A stretch of DNA of 64,000 bases from Leisingera daeponensis. GTDB taxonomy: Bacteria; Pseudomonadota; Alphaproteobacteria; Rhodobacterales; Rhodobacteraceae. The position numbers and the translations under genes are program-made. Below, one piece after another: positions 52,853 to 61,650 of this stretch. How positions within the stretch are numbered: position 1 is the first letter of the stretch; every line of letters starts with the position of its first letter. The notes beneath the pieces are model-generated. The model ran no database searches, was not told where the DNA came from, and saw only the letters and a program-made list of their open reading frames with translations. The stretch lies in NCBI RefSeq assembly GCF_019801465.1, contig NZ_JAHVJA010000001.1, positions 124,001-188,000 on the forward strand. The letters run 5' to 3'.

Positions 52853-54280
52853 TCACGGCAATTGCACCGGTGTCCCTTCCTCGCCCGGCGGCAGCAGGTG
52901 GCTCAGAGGCAGGCTTGCCTCGATCACGGTGCCGCTTTGGGTGCCCCGTGATGACAGAATGCGCAAGGTTCCGTCAAGCTGCTCGATCCGCTCCTGCATG
53001 TTACGCAGGCCGATCCCCGGCCCGCTGCGGGCATCGCGCGGCGGCAGGCCGCGGCCGTTGTCGGAGATCCGCATGGTGGCGCCGCGGGTGTGGCCGCGCA
53101 GGTCGATGCTGACCTTGGTGGCTTCCGCGTGGCGCTCGATGTTGGTCAGTGCTTCCTGGGCGATGCGGTAGAGCGCGATCTTGGAATCCTGATCCAGCCG
53201 GTTGCGGAACACCACGGTGGAAAACTCGGTGTCAATTCCGGTGCGGACGGCGAAATCGTCGGTCAGCGCCTTCAGCGCCGGTCCCAGGCCCAGGTCGTCC
53301 AGCACGCCAGGGCGCAGGTCGCGGCTGATCCGGCGCACCTCGGTGATCGCGGTCAGCAGGTTTTCGGTGCCCTTCTCCAGCGGTGCTGCCGCACCCTCTC
53401 CGTCGCCGCGCGCCAGGCGGCGGCGGGCGTTGTCCAGAGCATAGCGGACACCCACCAGCAACTGGCTGATTCCGTCATGCAGCTCCCGCGCCACCCGGCC
53501 GCGCTCTTCCTCCTGTGCGTCGAACACCCGCTGGGTCAGCTCCTTCAGCTTGGCATCCGCCAGCCGCCGTTCGCGGATGTTCAGGAACATGCCGGAGGCA
53601 AAAACCAGCGCCAGCGAAATCAGGGTGATGCCGCCGATGTACAGGAAGGTGCGCTGCACCCGCGCCTCCACTTCGGCGCGCGAGGCCGCCACGGTCGCCA
53701 GCACATCGTCGATGAAAACGCCGGTGCCGATCGCCCATTGCCAGTCCTGCAGGCCCAGCACATAGGCGATCATCTGCGCTTCTTCGCCGGTCGAGGGTTT
53801 CTGCCAGGTGAAGCTGTGCCAGCCGGCCCCGTCGCGGGCGAGGCGGATGAACTCATCCACCACCGGCACGCCGGCACTGTCGGTGAGGCCCGCCCAGTTG
53901 CGGTTGATGTATTCGGTCTGCCGCGGGCTCACCAGATTGGTGCCGTCGTAGTCGTAGACGAAAAAGAACCCGTCCTTGCCGTAGATCATCGCGCTGAGAA
54001 TCTGGGTCACCTGCTCCTTGGCCTGCGCATCATCGGGCGCTGCCAGGCCGTAGATGTGGGCAAACCCGTTGCGCGCCTGGGTGACGTAATTGCGCAGTTC
54101 CGCTTTTTTGGCCTCCAGCAGCTGGAGTTCCAGCGCTTGGATCTCGCGCTCCGCCAGGGCGCGGGACTGATAACCCACCACCAGCGCAATCGCGGTGCCC
54201 GCCACGATCAGCGGCAGGGTCATCAGAAGCGACAGCTTTTGCGCGTAGTCAGGGCGCAGCAGGGAGCGGAACAGGCGCAT
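52853..54280 (-). CDS. Cache-domain sensor histidine kinase (HisKA_3/NarX type)
   Basis: Inner-membrane sensor of 475 residues. Helix 1 (about 16-37), a single Cache domain (about 60-190: GLAAPDDAQAKEQVTQILSA, GKDGFFFVYDYDGTNLV, WQWAIGTGVFIDDV) and helix 2 (about 211-233) form the sensor. The HisKA_3 phosphoacceptor is His268 in GRVARELHDGISQLLVGV. The ATPase ends near the C-terminus (ISDNGRGLPP, GPGIGLRNMQERI). The sensor form suits small carboxylates such as keto acids. It is the cognate kinase of the adjacent NarL-type regulator and is divergent from the TRAP genes. GGAG lies five bases before the ATG at 54280. Confidence 0.92.
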   Translation of the reverse strand: MRLFRSLLRPDYAQKLSLLMTLPLIVAGTAIALVVGYQSRALAEREIQALELQLLEAKKAELRNYVTQARNGFAHIYGLAAPDDAQAKEQVTQILSAMIYGKDGFFFVYDYDGTNLVSPRQTEYINRNWAGLTDSAGVPVVDEFIRLARDGAGWHSFTWQKPSTGEEAQMIAYVLGLQDWQWAIGTGVFIDDVLATVAASRAEVEARVQRTFLYIGGITLISLALVFASGMFLNIRERRLADAKLKELTQRVFDAQEEERGRVARELHDGISQLLVGVRYALDNARRRLARGDGEGAAAPLEKGTENLLTAITEVRRISRDLRPGVLDDLGLGPALKALTDDFAVRTGIDTEFSTVVFRNRLDQDSKIALYRIAQEALTNIERHAEATKVSIDLRGHTRGATMRISDNGRGLPPRDARSGPGIGLRNMQERIEQLDGTLRILSSRGTQSGTVIEASLPLSHLLPPGEEGTPVQLP

Positions 54281-54447
54281 TGGCACTCCGTCGGAATTGG
54301 TAAGATTCGTGTACCGAATCATTGCCCGGCCGCCCAGAAGAATCAAAGGGGGCAGGATGGTTTGCACCTTGGGCGGGTGTTTCAGTTTTTATGTTCAAGT
54401 CAAAAATGCGCAACATTTGCTGTCAAACCCGGCAAAAACGTCCCGTT

Positions 54448-54467
54448 CTACGCAGTAGTAGGTATTC
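54448..54467 (+). promoter_or_regulatory. Candidate operator before the second TRAP operon
   Basis: CTACGCAGTAG (54448-54458) is an inverted CTAC-N3-GTAG motif that runs into TAGGTATT. Paired short inverted heptamers of this kind are used by NarL-type regulators. It stands about 110 bases before the binding-protein gene, in the gap shared with the kinase gene. Confidence 0.45.
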
Positions 54468-54561
54468 ACATAAAATCCGCTGCCGCTAGGCTGACCGCAC
54501 TCGAACCGATCCGCCCGGGAGACCTTCCGGGCAATCCGAATGATAATGGGAGGAATAATTT

Positions 54562-55644
54562 ATGGATCGCCGTTCTTTCTTGAAAACGTCCGCACTGGGC
54601 GGCTCCGCCGCAGCAGCCGGCACTCTGGCTGCACCGGCTTATGCCCAGGGCAACCGCACCCTGACCATGGTGACCACCTGGGGCCGCGGCCTGGCGGGCG
54701 TGCATGATTCCGCGCAGTTCGTTGCCGACGCCATTACCTCCATGTCCGATGGCTCGCTGACCATCGACCTGAAAGCCGCAGGCGAACTGGTCGGCGCGTT
54801 CGAAGTGTTCGACGCCGTGACCGCAGGCCAGGCTGACATGTACCACGCCGCCGACTACTACTTCGTCAGCCAGCATCCGGGCTACGCCTATTTCACCGCC
54901 GTGCCGTTCGGCATGACCCCGCAGGAAATCACCAACTGGTACTACCACGGCGAAGGCCAGGCGCTGCATGACGAACTGGGCCAGATTTTCGGCCTCAAGT
55001 CCTTCATCGGCGGCAACACCGGCCCGCAGTCCGGCGGCTGGTTCAACAAGGAAATCAAAGGCCCCGAGGACTTCAATGGCCTCAAGTTCCGGATGCCGGG
55101 CCTGGGCGGCAAGGCGCTGGGCAAACTGGGCGCCTCCGTTCAGAACATCCCGGGCTCCGAAGTGTATCAGGCGCTGTCCTCCGGCGCGATCGACGGCACC
55201 GAATGGATCGGCCCCTGGGCCGACGAGAAGGCCGGTTTCCAGGAAATCACCAAGACCTACTACACCGCGGGCTTCCACGAGCCGGGTGCGGCACTGTCGG
55301 TTGCCACCAACCGCGAAGTGTTCGAGAGCCTGTCGCCTGCGCACCAGAAGATCATCGAGATGGCATCGGCTGCCGGCCACCAGTGGAGCCTGGCGCAGTT
55401 CATGAACAACAACGGTGCAGCGCTGCAGCGCCTGCAGTCCGGCGGCGTGAAGACCCTGGAATTCCCGGACAGCGTCTGGGACGCCTTCGGCCAGGCCACC
55501 AAGGAAACCCTGGACGAGTTCATGGGCGACGAGCTGTTCGCAAAAATCCGCGGCAGCGTCGAAGCATCTATGAAAGCCTCCTCCGGCTGGATCACCAAGT
55601 CCGAAGGCGCCTACCGCACTCAGCGCGACCGCGTCCTGGGCTGA
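54562..55644 (+). CDS. TRAP transporter binding protein, TakP-like (2-oxoacid type)
   Basis: A 360-residue periplasmic binding protein with a Tat signal (MDRRSFLKTSALGGSAAAAG, cleavage near AYA-Q). The pattern TMVTTWGRGLAGVHDSAQFV, the GGNTGPQSGGWFNKEIKGPE block and GLKFRMPGLGGKAL with the carboxylate Arg resemble TakP of Rhodobacter sphaeroides, which binds pyruvate and other 2-oxoacids with a metal ion. Selection of the exact ligand needs assay. The operon with the next two genes and the divergent two-component genes supports regulated uptake. Confidence 0.88.
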   Translation: MDRRSFLKTSALGGSAAAAGTLAAPAYAQGNRTLTMVTTWGRGLAGVHDSAQFVADAITSMSDGSLTIDLKAAGELVGAFEVFDAVTAGQADMYHAADYYFVSQHPGYAYFTAVPFGMTPQEITNWYYHGEGQALHDELGQIFGLKSFIGGNTGPQSGGWFNKEIKGPEDFNGLKFRMPGLGGKALGKLGASVQNIPGSEVYQALSSGAIDGTEWIGPWADEKAGFQEITKTYYTAGFHEPGAALSVATNREVFESLSPAHQKIIEMASAAGHQWSLAQFMNNNGAALQRLQSGGVKTLEFPDSVWDAFGQATKETLDEFMGDELFAKIRGSVEASMKASSGWITKSEGAYRTQRDRVLG

Positions 55645-55665
55645 ACCGCCTGACCGGCATCAACC

Positions 55666-55693
55666 GGATCCCCCGCCGCTGTGCGGGGGATCC
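55666..55693 (+). promoter_or_regulatory. Stem-loop after the TRAP binding-protein gene
   Basis: Perfect 11-base arms GGATCCCCCGC (55666-55676) and GCGGGGGATCC (55683-55693), loop CGCTGT, then CTTTCC. It lies in the 130-base gap before the small permease. Likely mRNA protector or partial terminator, similar in place to the dctP-dctQ stems. Confidence 0.65.
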
Positions 55694-55775
55694 CTTTCCA
55701 GTTGCGTGACGCGGGCAACGGCCGGCCATAGGGCCGTGCGCCGGACCCGCCGCAGCAAAGACCCCCGGGGGAAAC

Positions 55776-56702
55776 ATGCAGGAAGAGAGTGGCCTCACCT
55801 TCTTCGGCGCCATAGCGGGCGGATTGCTCTGGCTTGTCCAGAACATCGCCGGCGCCTTTTATAATTTCGGCTATGCCGTCACCCATCCGCAGCTCTGGCT
55901 TGACTGGTCCGACAAGGCCTCGATCATGCGCTTCGTCTACTACGGCGGCTCGGTCGAGTTCTTCTTTGTCGTCTTCACCGCCTTCCTGGTGCTGACCGCC
56001 ATCGGCATCTACTTCCGCGGTTTCATGTGGGGCATGGTCCGCGGGCTGGAGGGGCTGGCCAACATCACCGGCCGCTTCTTTGCCTGGGCGGGCCTGCTGA
56101 TGGTTCTGCAGCAGATCATCATCGTCTTCATGCAGCGGGTGTTTGCCCGGCCCGACATCAGCTTCGGGTTCGGCATTCCGTTCAGCCAGGACATCAGCTG
56201 GTTTGCCGAGGAACTGAAGTTCTACAATGCCCTGGTGGTCTGCCTTTGCGTGACCTACACCTTCGTGCAGGGCGGCCATGTGCGGGTGGACTTGATCTAT
56301 TCCGGCATCAGCTTCCGCGCCAAGCGGGTGGTCGACATGCTCGGCTCGCTACTGTTCATGATGCCCGCCGCGGTGCTGACATGGATGTACGGCTGGTTCT
56401 TCCTGTGGCGCCACCTGATCGTGCCGAAACCGTCGGCCTCGGACACGCTCGACCGGCTGGTGATGAAATCCCGCGCCCTGCGCTGGAACGTGGAAACGAT
56501 CGGCTTCAGCCCCAACGGGTTCAACGCCTACTTCCTGTTCAAGATCCTCCTGATCGCCTTTGCAGGTCTCGTGTTCCTGCACGCCATCGCCTTCTTCTAC
56601 CGCTCGTACCTCGAGTTCGTCGAAGGCCCCGGCAGCGAAAACAAATACCTCGACAAGGACAGTCTTGGAGAGGGTGAAGAAGCCTACGAAGGCACGCACT
56701 AA
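55776..56702 (+). CDS. TRAP transporter small permease subunit (long form)
   Basis: A 308-residue inner-membrane protein, longer than the usual DctQ of about 170-230 residues. Hydrophobic segments occur at about 8-28, 60-84, 95-122, 143-168, 186-210 and 258-284, so it has extra helices at the N-terminus. The DctQ core is seen around FAEELKFYNALVVCLCVTYT and GGHVRVDLIYSGISFRAKRV. It lies between the binding protein and the large permease, with 15 bases to the latter. The ATG follows GGGGGAAAC. It is the partner of the TakP-like protein. Confidence 0.85.
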   Translation: MQEESGLTFFGAIAGGLLWLVQNIAGAFYNFGYAVTHPQLWLDWSDKASIMRFVYYGGSVEFFFVVFTAFLVLTAIGIYFRGFMWGMVRGLEGLANITGRFFAWAGLLMVLQQIIIVFMQRVFARPDISFGFGIPFSQDISWFAEELKFYNALVVCLCVTYTFVQGGHVRVDLIYSGISFRAKRVVDMLGSLLFMMPAAVLTWMYGWFFLWRHLIVPKPSASDTLDRLVMKSRALRWNVETIGFSPNGFNAYFLFKILLIAFAGLVFLHAIAFFYRSYLEFVEGPGSENKYLDKDSLGEGEEAYEGTH

Positions 56703-56717
56703 AGGGACGTCGGAAAC

Positions 56718-59072
56718 ATGCTATTTGGACTTGATGGCGTCGAAATCGGCCTGCTCATCGTATTTTTCTGCCTCTTCGGGGGCATTCTCTCCGGCTTTCC
56801 GGTGGCCTTTGCCATCGGCGGCGCCGGGATCATCTCCTTCGGGATCATCGCCGCGCTGGATAGCGCCGGCATCCTGATCCACCAGGCCATCGACACCTCG
56901 TCGCAGGCCTACCGGGACCTGGTGGGCTCGGGCGTCAGGCCCGACAAGATATCCACCTTCCGCTATCCGGATCTGCCAAGGGTGGCCGAAGCCGTGTTCC
57001 CGCTCGGATGGGAAACCGCGCTGGACCGCAACATTTCCTTCATCGTCAACCGGATGAACGAGCGGGTGCTGGCGGGCGCGTCGATTGAAACCCTTCTGGC
57101 GGTGCTGATGTTCGTGCTGATGGGCATCACCCTGGAGCGCTCCAAGATCGCCAACGACCTGCTGACCACCATGGCACGCGTCTTCGGGCCGCTGCCGGGC
57201 GGCCTGGCGGTGTCGATCGTGGTCGTGGGCGCCTTCCTGGCGGCCTCCACCGGCATCGTCGGCGCCACCGTGGTGACCATGGGCCTCTTGGCCCTGCCCA
57301 CCATGCTGCGCAACAACTACTCGCCGGAGCTGGCGACCGGCGTGATCGCCGCCTCCGGCACGCTGGGGCAGATCATCCCGCCGTCGATCGTGATCGTTCT
57401 TCTGGGCACCCTGGCAGGCGACCTTTATTCCACTGCGCAGGAAACCCGCGCGATGGAGGCAGGCTGCTCCGATGCGCTTACCTATCTGGGCGAACCTGCG
57501 GTGGTCTCGGTCGGCACCCTGTTCCAGGCGGCACTGCTGCCGGGCATCCTGCTGGCGATCCTCTATGCCACCTATGCCTTCGGCTATGCGCTGCTGAACC
57601 CGCACAAGGCGCCCGCCGTGACGCTGGAAGGCGGCACCGGCGAGGTGATCACCCGCAACGAAGGGCTGATCTGGTTCCTGGGCGTGCCTGCGGCGCTGAT
57701 CGGCGGCGCGGTCCTGCTCTCCAGCTTCAACGTGATCGGCAGCCAGAACATCACCGTCTCCACCTTCTCGGACGCCGGTGAAACCGCATCGCTGCGCACC
57801 AATGTCGGCGCGGACTGCAAGGCGGCAATGATCGACTTGCACGGGCAGGACGCCTGGGATGCCGCAGTGGAAGAGCAGAAGGCCATCAACGCGGCGGGGG
57901 GCGTGGCCCTGGCCAAGCGGCTGAGCGACGAGGAAATCGTCGCTGCCCGGGAGGCCAAGATCGCTGCTGCTGCACCCATCGGCACCGGCATTACCGTGAT
58001 CATGGTCCTGCTCGGGCTGGTGCTGACCTTTGGCCGCGGCGTCGCGCCCTCGCGCGATCCCAAGCCGCTGATCCTGGGCGCCATCGGCATCCTGCTGATC
58101 GCACTGGTGGATCTGGCGGCGATTGCGCCGACCACCTCTGCCGGGATCACGGTGCTGTGGATCGCGCTGCCGCTGCTGCTGGCGCTTTACGGCTGCCGCG
58201 AGGCTGCCGCGCGCTGTGCCGGAAACGACCTGATCCGGGTGGTGTTCCCGCCGCTGGTGCTGATTGTTGCGGTGCTGGGTTCGATCCTCGGCGGCATCAC
58301 CAACCCCACGCCGGCTGCGGCGCTCGGCGCGGGCGGTGCCATCATGCTGGCGGCCTACCGCAAGCTGCAGGACGAGGGTAAATCGGGCAGGATCATCATC
58401 TGGTCCACCTTTGCCGTCATGCTCTGCATCCTGATCGGCATGAACTTCGACCTGCGCATTAACCAGGGCGGGCTGACGGCGGAGACCATCATCGCCTTCG
58501 GCGTGGCCTATGCGATGTATCTCTATGCTCTGTTCGGTCTGCTCTATGGCTGCTGGGTCCTGTTCCGCTCCGGCGTGCTGACCCCGGTGGTGCGGGAAAC
58601 CGCCAAGGTGACCTCGATGGTCTTCACCATCCTGATCGGCTCGCAGCTGCTGAACCTGGTGGTGATCTCCTTCGGCGGCGAGCACTACATCCAGCAGTTC
58701 CTGAAGAGCTTCGACAACGAGATGACGGTCTTCCTGATCGTGATGCTGGTGCTGTTCTTCCTGGGCTTCGTGCTGGACTTCCTGGAGATCATCTACATCG
58801 TGATCCCGATCGTGGGCCCGGTGATCTATGGCGGATCGTTCGATCCGAAATGGGTGACCATCATGGTGGCGGTGAACCTGCAGACCTCGTTCCTGACACC
58901 GCCGTTCGGATTCGCGCTGTTCTACCTGCGCGGGGTGGCGCCGAAGGAGGTCACGACGGCCCATATTTACCGCGGGATCGTGCCCTTCGTGCTGATCCAG
59001 GTGGTGGGTATCGGCATCCTCTGGGCATTCCCGTCGATTGTCACCATCGTGCCGGCGCTGATCCCGAACTGA
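56718..59072 (+). CDS. TRAP transporter large permease subunit, extended form
   Basis: A 784-residue inner-membrane protein, nearly twice the length of DctM (458 residues in this window). The family core is present: SGFPVAFAIGGAG near the N-terminus, AASTGIVGATVVTMGLLA, SGTLGQIIPPSIVIVLLGTL, and at the C-terminus NLQTSFLTPPFGFALFYLRG. Two inserts separate these parts: one at about 60-105 and a large one at about 340-430 (DAGETASLRTNVGADCKAAM, EEQKAINAAGGVALAKRL), which is hydrophilic and may be periplasmic. Additional helices follow at 440-560. It is probably the TakM-type form found with TakP proteins. Confidence 0.9.
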   Translation: MLFGLDGVEIGLLIVFFCLFGGILSGFPVAFAIGGAGIISFGIIAALDSAGILIHQAIDTSSQAYRDLVGSGVRPDKISTFRYPDLPRVAEAVFPLGWETALDRNISFIVNRMNERVLAGASIETLLAVLMFVLMGITLERSKIANDLLTTMARVFGPLPGGLAVSIVVVGAFLAASTGIVGATVVTMGLLALPTMLRNNYSPELATGVIAASGTLGQIIPPSIVIVLLGTLAGDLYSTAQETRAMEAGCSDALTYLGEPAVVSVGTLFQAALLPGILLAILYATYAFGYALLNPHKAPAVTLEGGTGEVITRNEGLIWFLGVPAALIGGAVLLSSFNVIGSQNITVSTFSDAGETASLRTNVGADCKAAMIDLHGQDAWDAAVEEQKAINAAGGVALAKRLSDEEIVAAREAKIAAAAPIGTGITVIMVLLGLVLTFGRGVAPSRDPKPLILGAIGILLIALVDLAAIAPTTSAGITVLWIALPLLLALYGCREAAARCAGNDLIRVVFPPLVLIVAVLGSILGGITNPTPAAALGAGGAIMLAAYRKLQDEGKSGRIIIWSTFAVMLCILIGMNFDLRINQGGLTAETIIAFGVAYAMYLYALFGLLYGCWVLFRSGVLTPVVRETAKVTSMVFTILIGSQLLNLVVISFGGEHYIQQFLKSFDNEMTVFLIVMLVLFFLGFVLDFLEIIYIVIPIVGPVIYGGSFDPKWVTIMVAVNLQTSFLTPPFGFALFYLRGVAPKEVTTAHIYRGIVPFVLIQVVGIGILWAFPSIVTIVPALIPN

Positions 59073-59099
59073 TCCGGGCGGCAGGACAAGAAACGAAGA

Positions 59100-59122
59100 G
59101 GGGCCCCAAGCGGGCCCCTTTC
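59100..59122 (+). terminator. Terminator of the second TRAP operon
   Basis: GGGGCCC (59100-59106) pairs with GGGCCCC (59112-59118), loop CAAGC, followed by TTTCC. It lies 28 bases after the stop. Confidence 0.75.
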
Positions 59123-59167
59123 CATATCTGAACCGGGCAGGGGTTCTGCCCCGCAGGCAGGGATGAA

Positions 59168-59233
59168 GGAGGGGCGCTGCCCCTCTGCGCGCGGCGCGCG
59201 CATTCACCTCGGAGTATTTTCGGAAAGATGAAA
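59168..59233. repeat. Hairpin-GGAGTATTT element, copy 3
   Basis: GGAGGGGCGCTGCCCCTC hairpin, then ATTCACCTCGGAGTATTTTC and GGAAAGATGAAAA. It is closest to copy 1 at 7295-7356, including the ATTCACC stretch before the core. It lies between the convergent TRAP large permease and VOC genes. Confidence 0.7.
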
Positions 59234-59250
59234 AGGGGGCGGCGCGGGCC

Positions 59251-59634
59251 TCAGGCGAACTGGATCAGGTCCCAGCGGTTGCCGAAAGGATCGCGCCACA
59301 CGGCGACGGTGCCATAGGGCTCATGCCGCGGCTCTTCCTCGAAGATCACTCCCTTGGCCAGCATCGCGGCATGATCGCGGGCGAAATCGTCAGTGGCGAG
59401 GAACAGGCCGACGCGGCCGCCGAACTGATTGCCGATCACAGCCTCCTGCGCCGCCCCTTCGGCGCGGGCCAGGATCAGGCTGCCCTGCTGCGCCCCGGGC
59501 GGCAGGATCCGAACCCAGCGCTTGCGGCCCTGGTCCACATCCTCTGCCAGCTGCCAGCCCAGCTGGCCGCAGTAAAATGCGATGGCGGCGTCATACTCCG
59601 GCACCACCAGCGACACGGCGTGGATGTACTGCAT
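59251..59634 (-). CDS. VOC-superfamily protein (glyoxalase/dioxygenase-like)
   Basis: A 127-residue cytoplasmic protein of one vicinal-oxygen-chelate domain. It has YIHAVSLVVPEYDAAIAFYC at the start, GRVGLFLATDDFARDHAAML in the middle and TVAVWRDPFGNRWDLIQFA at the end, with the usual metal positions His near residue 5 and Glu/Asp near the ends of strands; exact ligands are not certain. Such proteins are glyoxalases, dioxygenases or binding proteins. It overlaps the stop of bpt by one base (TGATG), so it is translated with it. Substrate is unknown. Confidence 0.82.
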   Translation of the reverse strand: MQYIHAVSLVVPEYDAAIAFYCGQLGWQLAEDVDQGRKRWVRILPPGAQQGSLILARAEGAAQEAVIGNQFGGRVGLFLATDDFARDHAAMLAKGVIFEEEPRHEPYGTVAVWRDPFGNRWDLIQFA

Positions 59635-60458
59635 CAGCGCTTCTTGTGGATCGGATGCTCGGGCAGCTGGATGTTAGCGACCTGTTCGGCAATCGGGTCG
59701 GTCGACAGAGGGTGGCTGGCGGTCTCGAACTGCGCCGGGTCGGTCATCTTCTTCCATTCGCTCTGGTGATAGATTTCCAGACCCGAGAATTTGGCCTTGT
59801 AGCCCATCTTCTGGCTGCCGGGCACCCAGTAGCCGAGATAGACGTAAGGCAGCCCGGCCTCCTGCGCGATCTTGATATGGTCGAGGATCATGAAGGTTCC
59901 GAGCGAGTCCTGCGGCCGGTCCGGGGCGTAGAAGGAGTAGACCATGCTCAAGCCGTCCTCCAGCACATCGGTCAGAGACACAGCGGTCAGGTTGCTGCTG
60001 CCCGGCGCCGCATATTCCACCACCCGGCTGCGCACCGGGGTTTCCTCGATCATCGCAGCGTATTCGAACACATCCATGTCGGCCATGCCGCCGTCGGCAT
60101 GCCTGCTGTCCAAGTAGCTGCGGAACAGGGCAAACTGGTCCTCGGTCGCCCAGGGCGAGGTGGCCCGACGCTCCAGATGCGCGTTGCGTTTGAGCGTGCG
60201 TTTCTGGCTGCGGCTGGGGCTGAAGGCCGCCACGTCGATCCGCGCCGACAGGCAGGCCGAACATTCCGAGCAGGACGGCCGGTAGAGCACATTCTGCGAC
60301 CGGCGGAACCCCTGCTGGCTGAGGCTGTTGTTCAGCTGATCGACCCCGTCGCCCTGCAGCGCGGTGAACAGCTTGCGCTCCATCCGGCCCTCCAGATAGG
60401 GGCAGGGCTGCGGCGCAGTCACATAGAACTGCGGAGCAATGGGAAGAGTATGGCGCAT
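59634..60458 (-). CDS. bpt: Aspartate/glutamate leucyltransferase
   Basis: N-end-rule enzyme of 274 residues that adds Leu from Leu-tRNA to N-terminal Asp or Glu, marking proteins for ClpS-ClpAP. The ATE N domain has [15 protein letters not shown] and the Cys-rich SCSECSAC, with the invariant Cys residues. The C domain has the fold marks [20 protein letters not shown] and [18 protein letters not shown]. It is bacterial-size and related to eukaryotic ATE1. It is followed by the VOC gene with a one-base overlap. No clp genes are nearby. Confidence 0.93.
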   Translation of the reverse strand: MRHTLPIAPQFYVTAPQPCPYLEGRMERKLFTALQGDGVDQLNNSLSQQGFRRSQNVLYRPSCSECSACLSARIDVAAFSPSRSQKRTLKRNAHLERRATSPWATEDQFALFRSYLDSRHADGGMADMDVFEYAAMIEETPVRSRVVEYAAPGSSNLTAVSLTDVLEDGLSMVYSFYAPDRPQDSLGTFMILDHIKIAQEAGLPYVYLGYWVPGSQKMGYKAKFSGLEIYHQSEWKKMTDPAQFETASHPLSTDPIAEQVANIQLPEHPIHKKR

Positions 60459-60588
60459 CGGAACCCGTCAGCAGTTTCGCGGAACAGGCGGAACAGATCG
60501 CCTGCGGTCCCTTGGATGATAGCAACGCGGTTCCGGTGCGCCAAGCGGTCTTGTGGAAAATGGTTTAACGCTGTCTTGCCGGATTGGT

Positions 60589-61020
60589 TCAAACCCGCCG
60601 GTTCAGCATCACCGTGCCCAGGAAGTGGTCCGTCAGGCCCTGGCCGCGCGACGAGGTCAGCATCAGGATGACCGAGATCACCTGCAGAACCGGCAGCGCC
60701 AGCGACAGCGTATAACCGGCGGTGTGCAGGGCTGCCATGCCGCTGTCCATCCGGCGGCCTTCGCCGTCGCGCAGTTCGATACCCGCAAAACGCATGCCCC
60801 AGGTGGCGGAGCCGTTGGCGATGGTCACGGTCCGGTAGGCAAAGCCCACCGCCAGATACAGCAGCGGCCAGATCAAAAGTCCGGTGAAGGCGGTCAGCAC
60901 CACGGCGCCGGCGCTGAGGGCAAAGATCAGGATGCTGTCGATAATCCAGGCGATCAGGCGCTTGGCGGGAACAGACGCATAGAATTCTGCCTGGTAGTCG
61001 GGATCGGGCAGGGCGGTCAT
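60589..61020 (-). CDS. RDD-family membrane protein
   Basis: A 143-residue inner-membrane protein with three hydrophobic segments (about 21-43, 44-63 and 100-122). The RDD family name residues fall near KRLIAWIIDSILIF (Arg then Asp), and ITIANGSATWGMRFAGIEL (YRTVTIANGSATWGM) is the second family block. Function of the family is not settled; members include transporters and sodium/proton antiporter-like proteins. The ATG at 61020 has AAAGGA; the frame could start three bases earlier at a TTG. It is followed by bpt after a 130-base gap on the same strand. Confidence 0.85.
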   Translation of the reverse strand: MTALPDPDYQAEFYASVPAKRLIAWIIDSILIFALSAGAVVLTAFTGLLIWPLLYLAVGFAYRTVTIANGSATWGMRFAGIELRDGEGRRMDSGMAALHTAGYTLSLALPVLQVISVILMLTSSRGQGLTDHFLGTVMLNRRV

Positions 61021-61092
61021 CAAAGGGTCCTTTGCTGATAGGGTGCGGGGGAAGCCCCGCCTGGAGGGCGGGGCGGCCGGAGAGGGCTGGGA

Positions 61093-61548
61093 TCAGTGGC
61101 GCTTGGGTTCGCCCTGGTCTTCGCCGCCGTCCTCCGGGTCTTCGCTGGCGGCGGCGCGGGCGCGCTCATTCATGAATTCGTCGAATTCGGCCTTGTCCTT
61201 AGCCTCGCGCAGGCGCTGCAGGAAGGCCTCGAAGTCATGCTGCTCCTGCTCCAGGCGGTGCAGGGTGTCGGCCTTGTAGGCGTCAAAGGCGCTGTTGCCC
61301 GAGGGTTTCATCGCCGAGTAGCCATGGCGGGCCCAGGACTTGCGGTGGCGGCAGGAGGATTTGCTGAACATGCGTTTGCTCCAGATCATGTAGAAGAGAA
61401 GGGCCAGGCCAACCGGCCAGAAGAACACAAAGCCCAGCACCATGGCGGCGATCCAGGCGCCCTTGCCCTTGCTGTCCAGCCAGGCTTCGCTGCGGGAAAA
61501 CCAGCCCTGTACCGGGGCGGCAGGGGCGGTCGGGGTAAAACTCGTCAT
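61093..61548 (-). CDS. DUF2852 membrane protein
   Basis: A 151-residue protein with one strong hydrophobic segment (about 33-56, IAAMVLGFVFFWPVGLALLF) and a basic and acidic C-terminal coiled coil (AYKADTLHRLEQEQHDFEAF, LRREAKDKAEFDEFMNERA-type). The family is specific to alphaproteobacteria and its function is unknown. GGAGG lies ahead of the ATG at 61548. Two copies of a 19-base ATGTAAATCNTTTTCACAT motif lie just upstream. It precedes the RDD gene on the same strand. Confidence 0.85.
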   Translation of the reverse strand: MTSFTPTAPAAPVQGWFSRSEAWLDSKGKGAWIAAMVLGFVFFWPVGLALLFYMIWSKRMFSKSSCRHRKSWARHGYSAMKPSGNSAFDAYKADTLHRLEQEQHDFEAFLQRLREAKDKAEFDEFMNERARAAASEDPEDGGEDQGEPKRH

Positions 61549-61572
61549 CGGGGTCCTCCAGGTTGCGGGTGA

Positions 61573-61591
61573 ATGTAAATCCTTTTCACAT
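61573..61591. promoter_or_regulatory. ATGTAAATC-TTTTCACAT motif, copy 1
   Basis: ATGTAAATCCTTTTCACAT, 24 bases upstream of the DUF2852 start. It differs by one base from copy 2, 59 bases away. The ends ATGT and ACAT are inverted, so it may bind a dimer. Confidence 0.5.
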
Positions 61592-61631
61592 GACTGCATA
61601 TCGGAAGCGGTCCGGATGCTTTCAAGACCCC

Positions 61632-61650
61632 ATGTAAATCTTTTTCACAT
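61632..61650. promoter_or_regulatory. ATGTAAATC-TTTTCACAT motif, copy 2
   Basis: ATGTAAATCTTTTTCACAT, about 84 bases upstream of the DUF2852 start. The pair suggests cooperative binding of one regulator. The TGT-N11-ACA spacing is one short of the PpsR form TGT-N12-ACA. Confidence 0.5.

Noticed and set aside
61573-61650. PpsR-type operators
   Set aside because: Spacing is TGT-N11-ACA rather than N12, and no photosynthesis gene is near.
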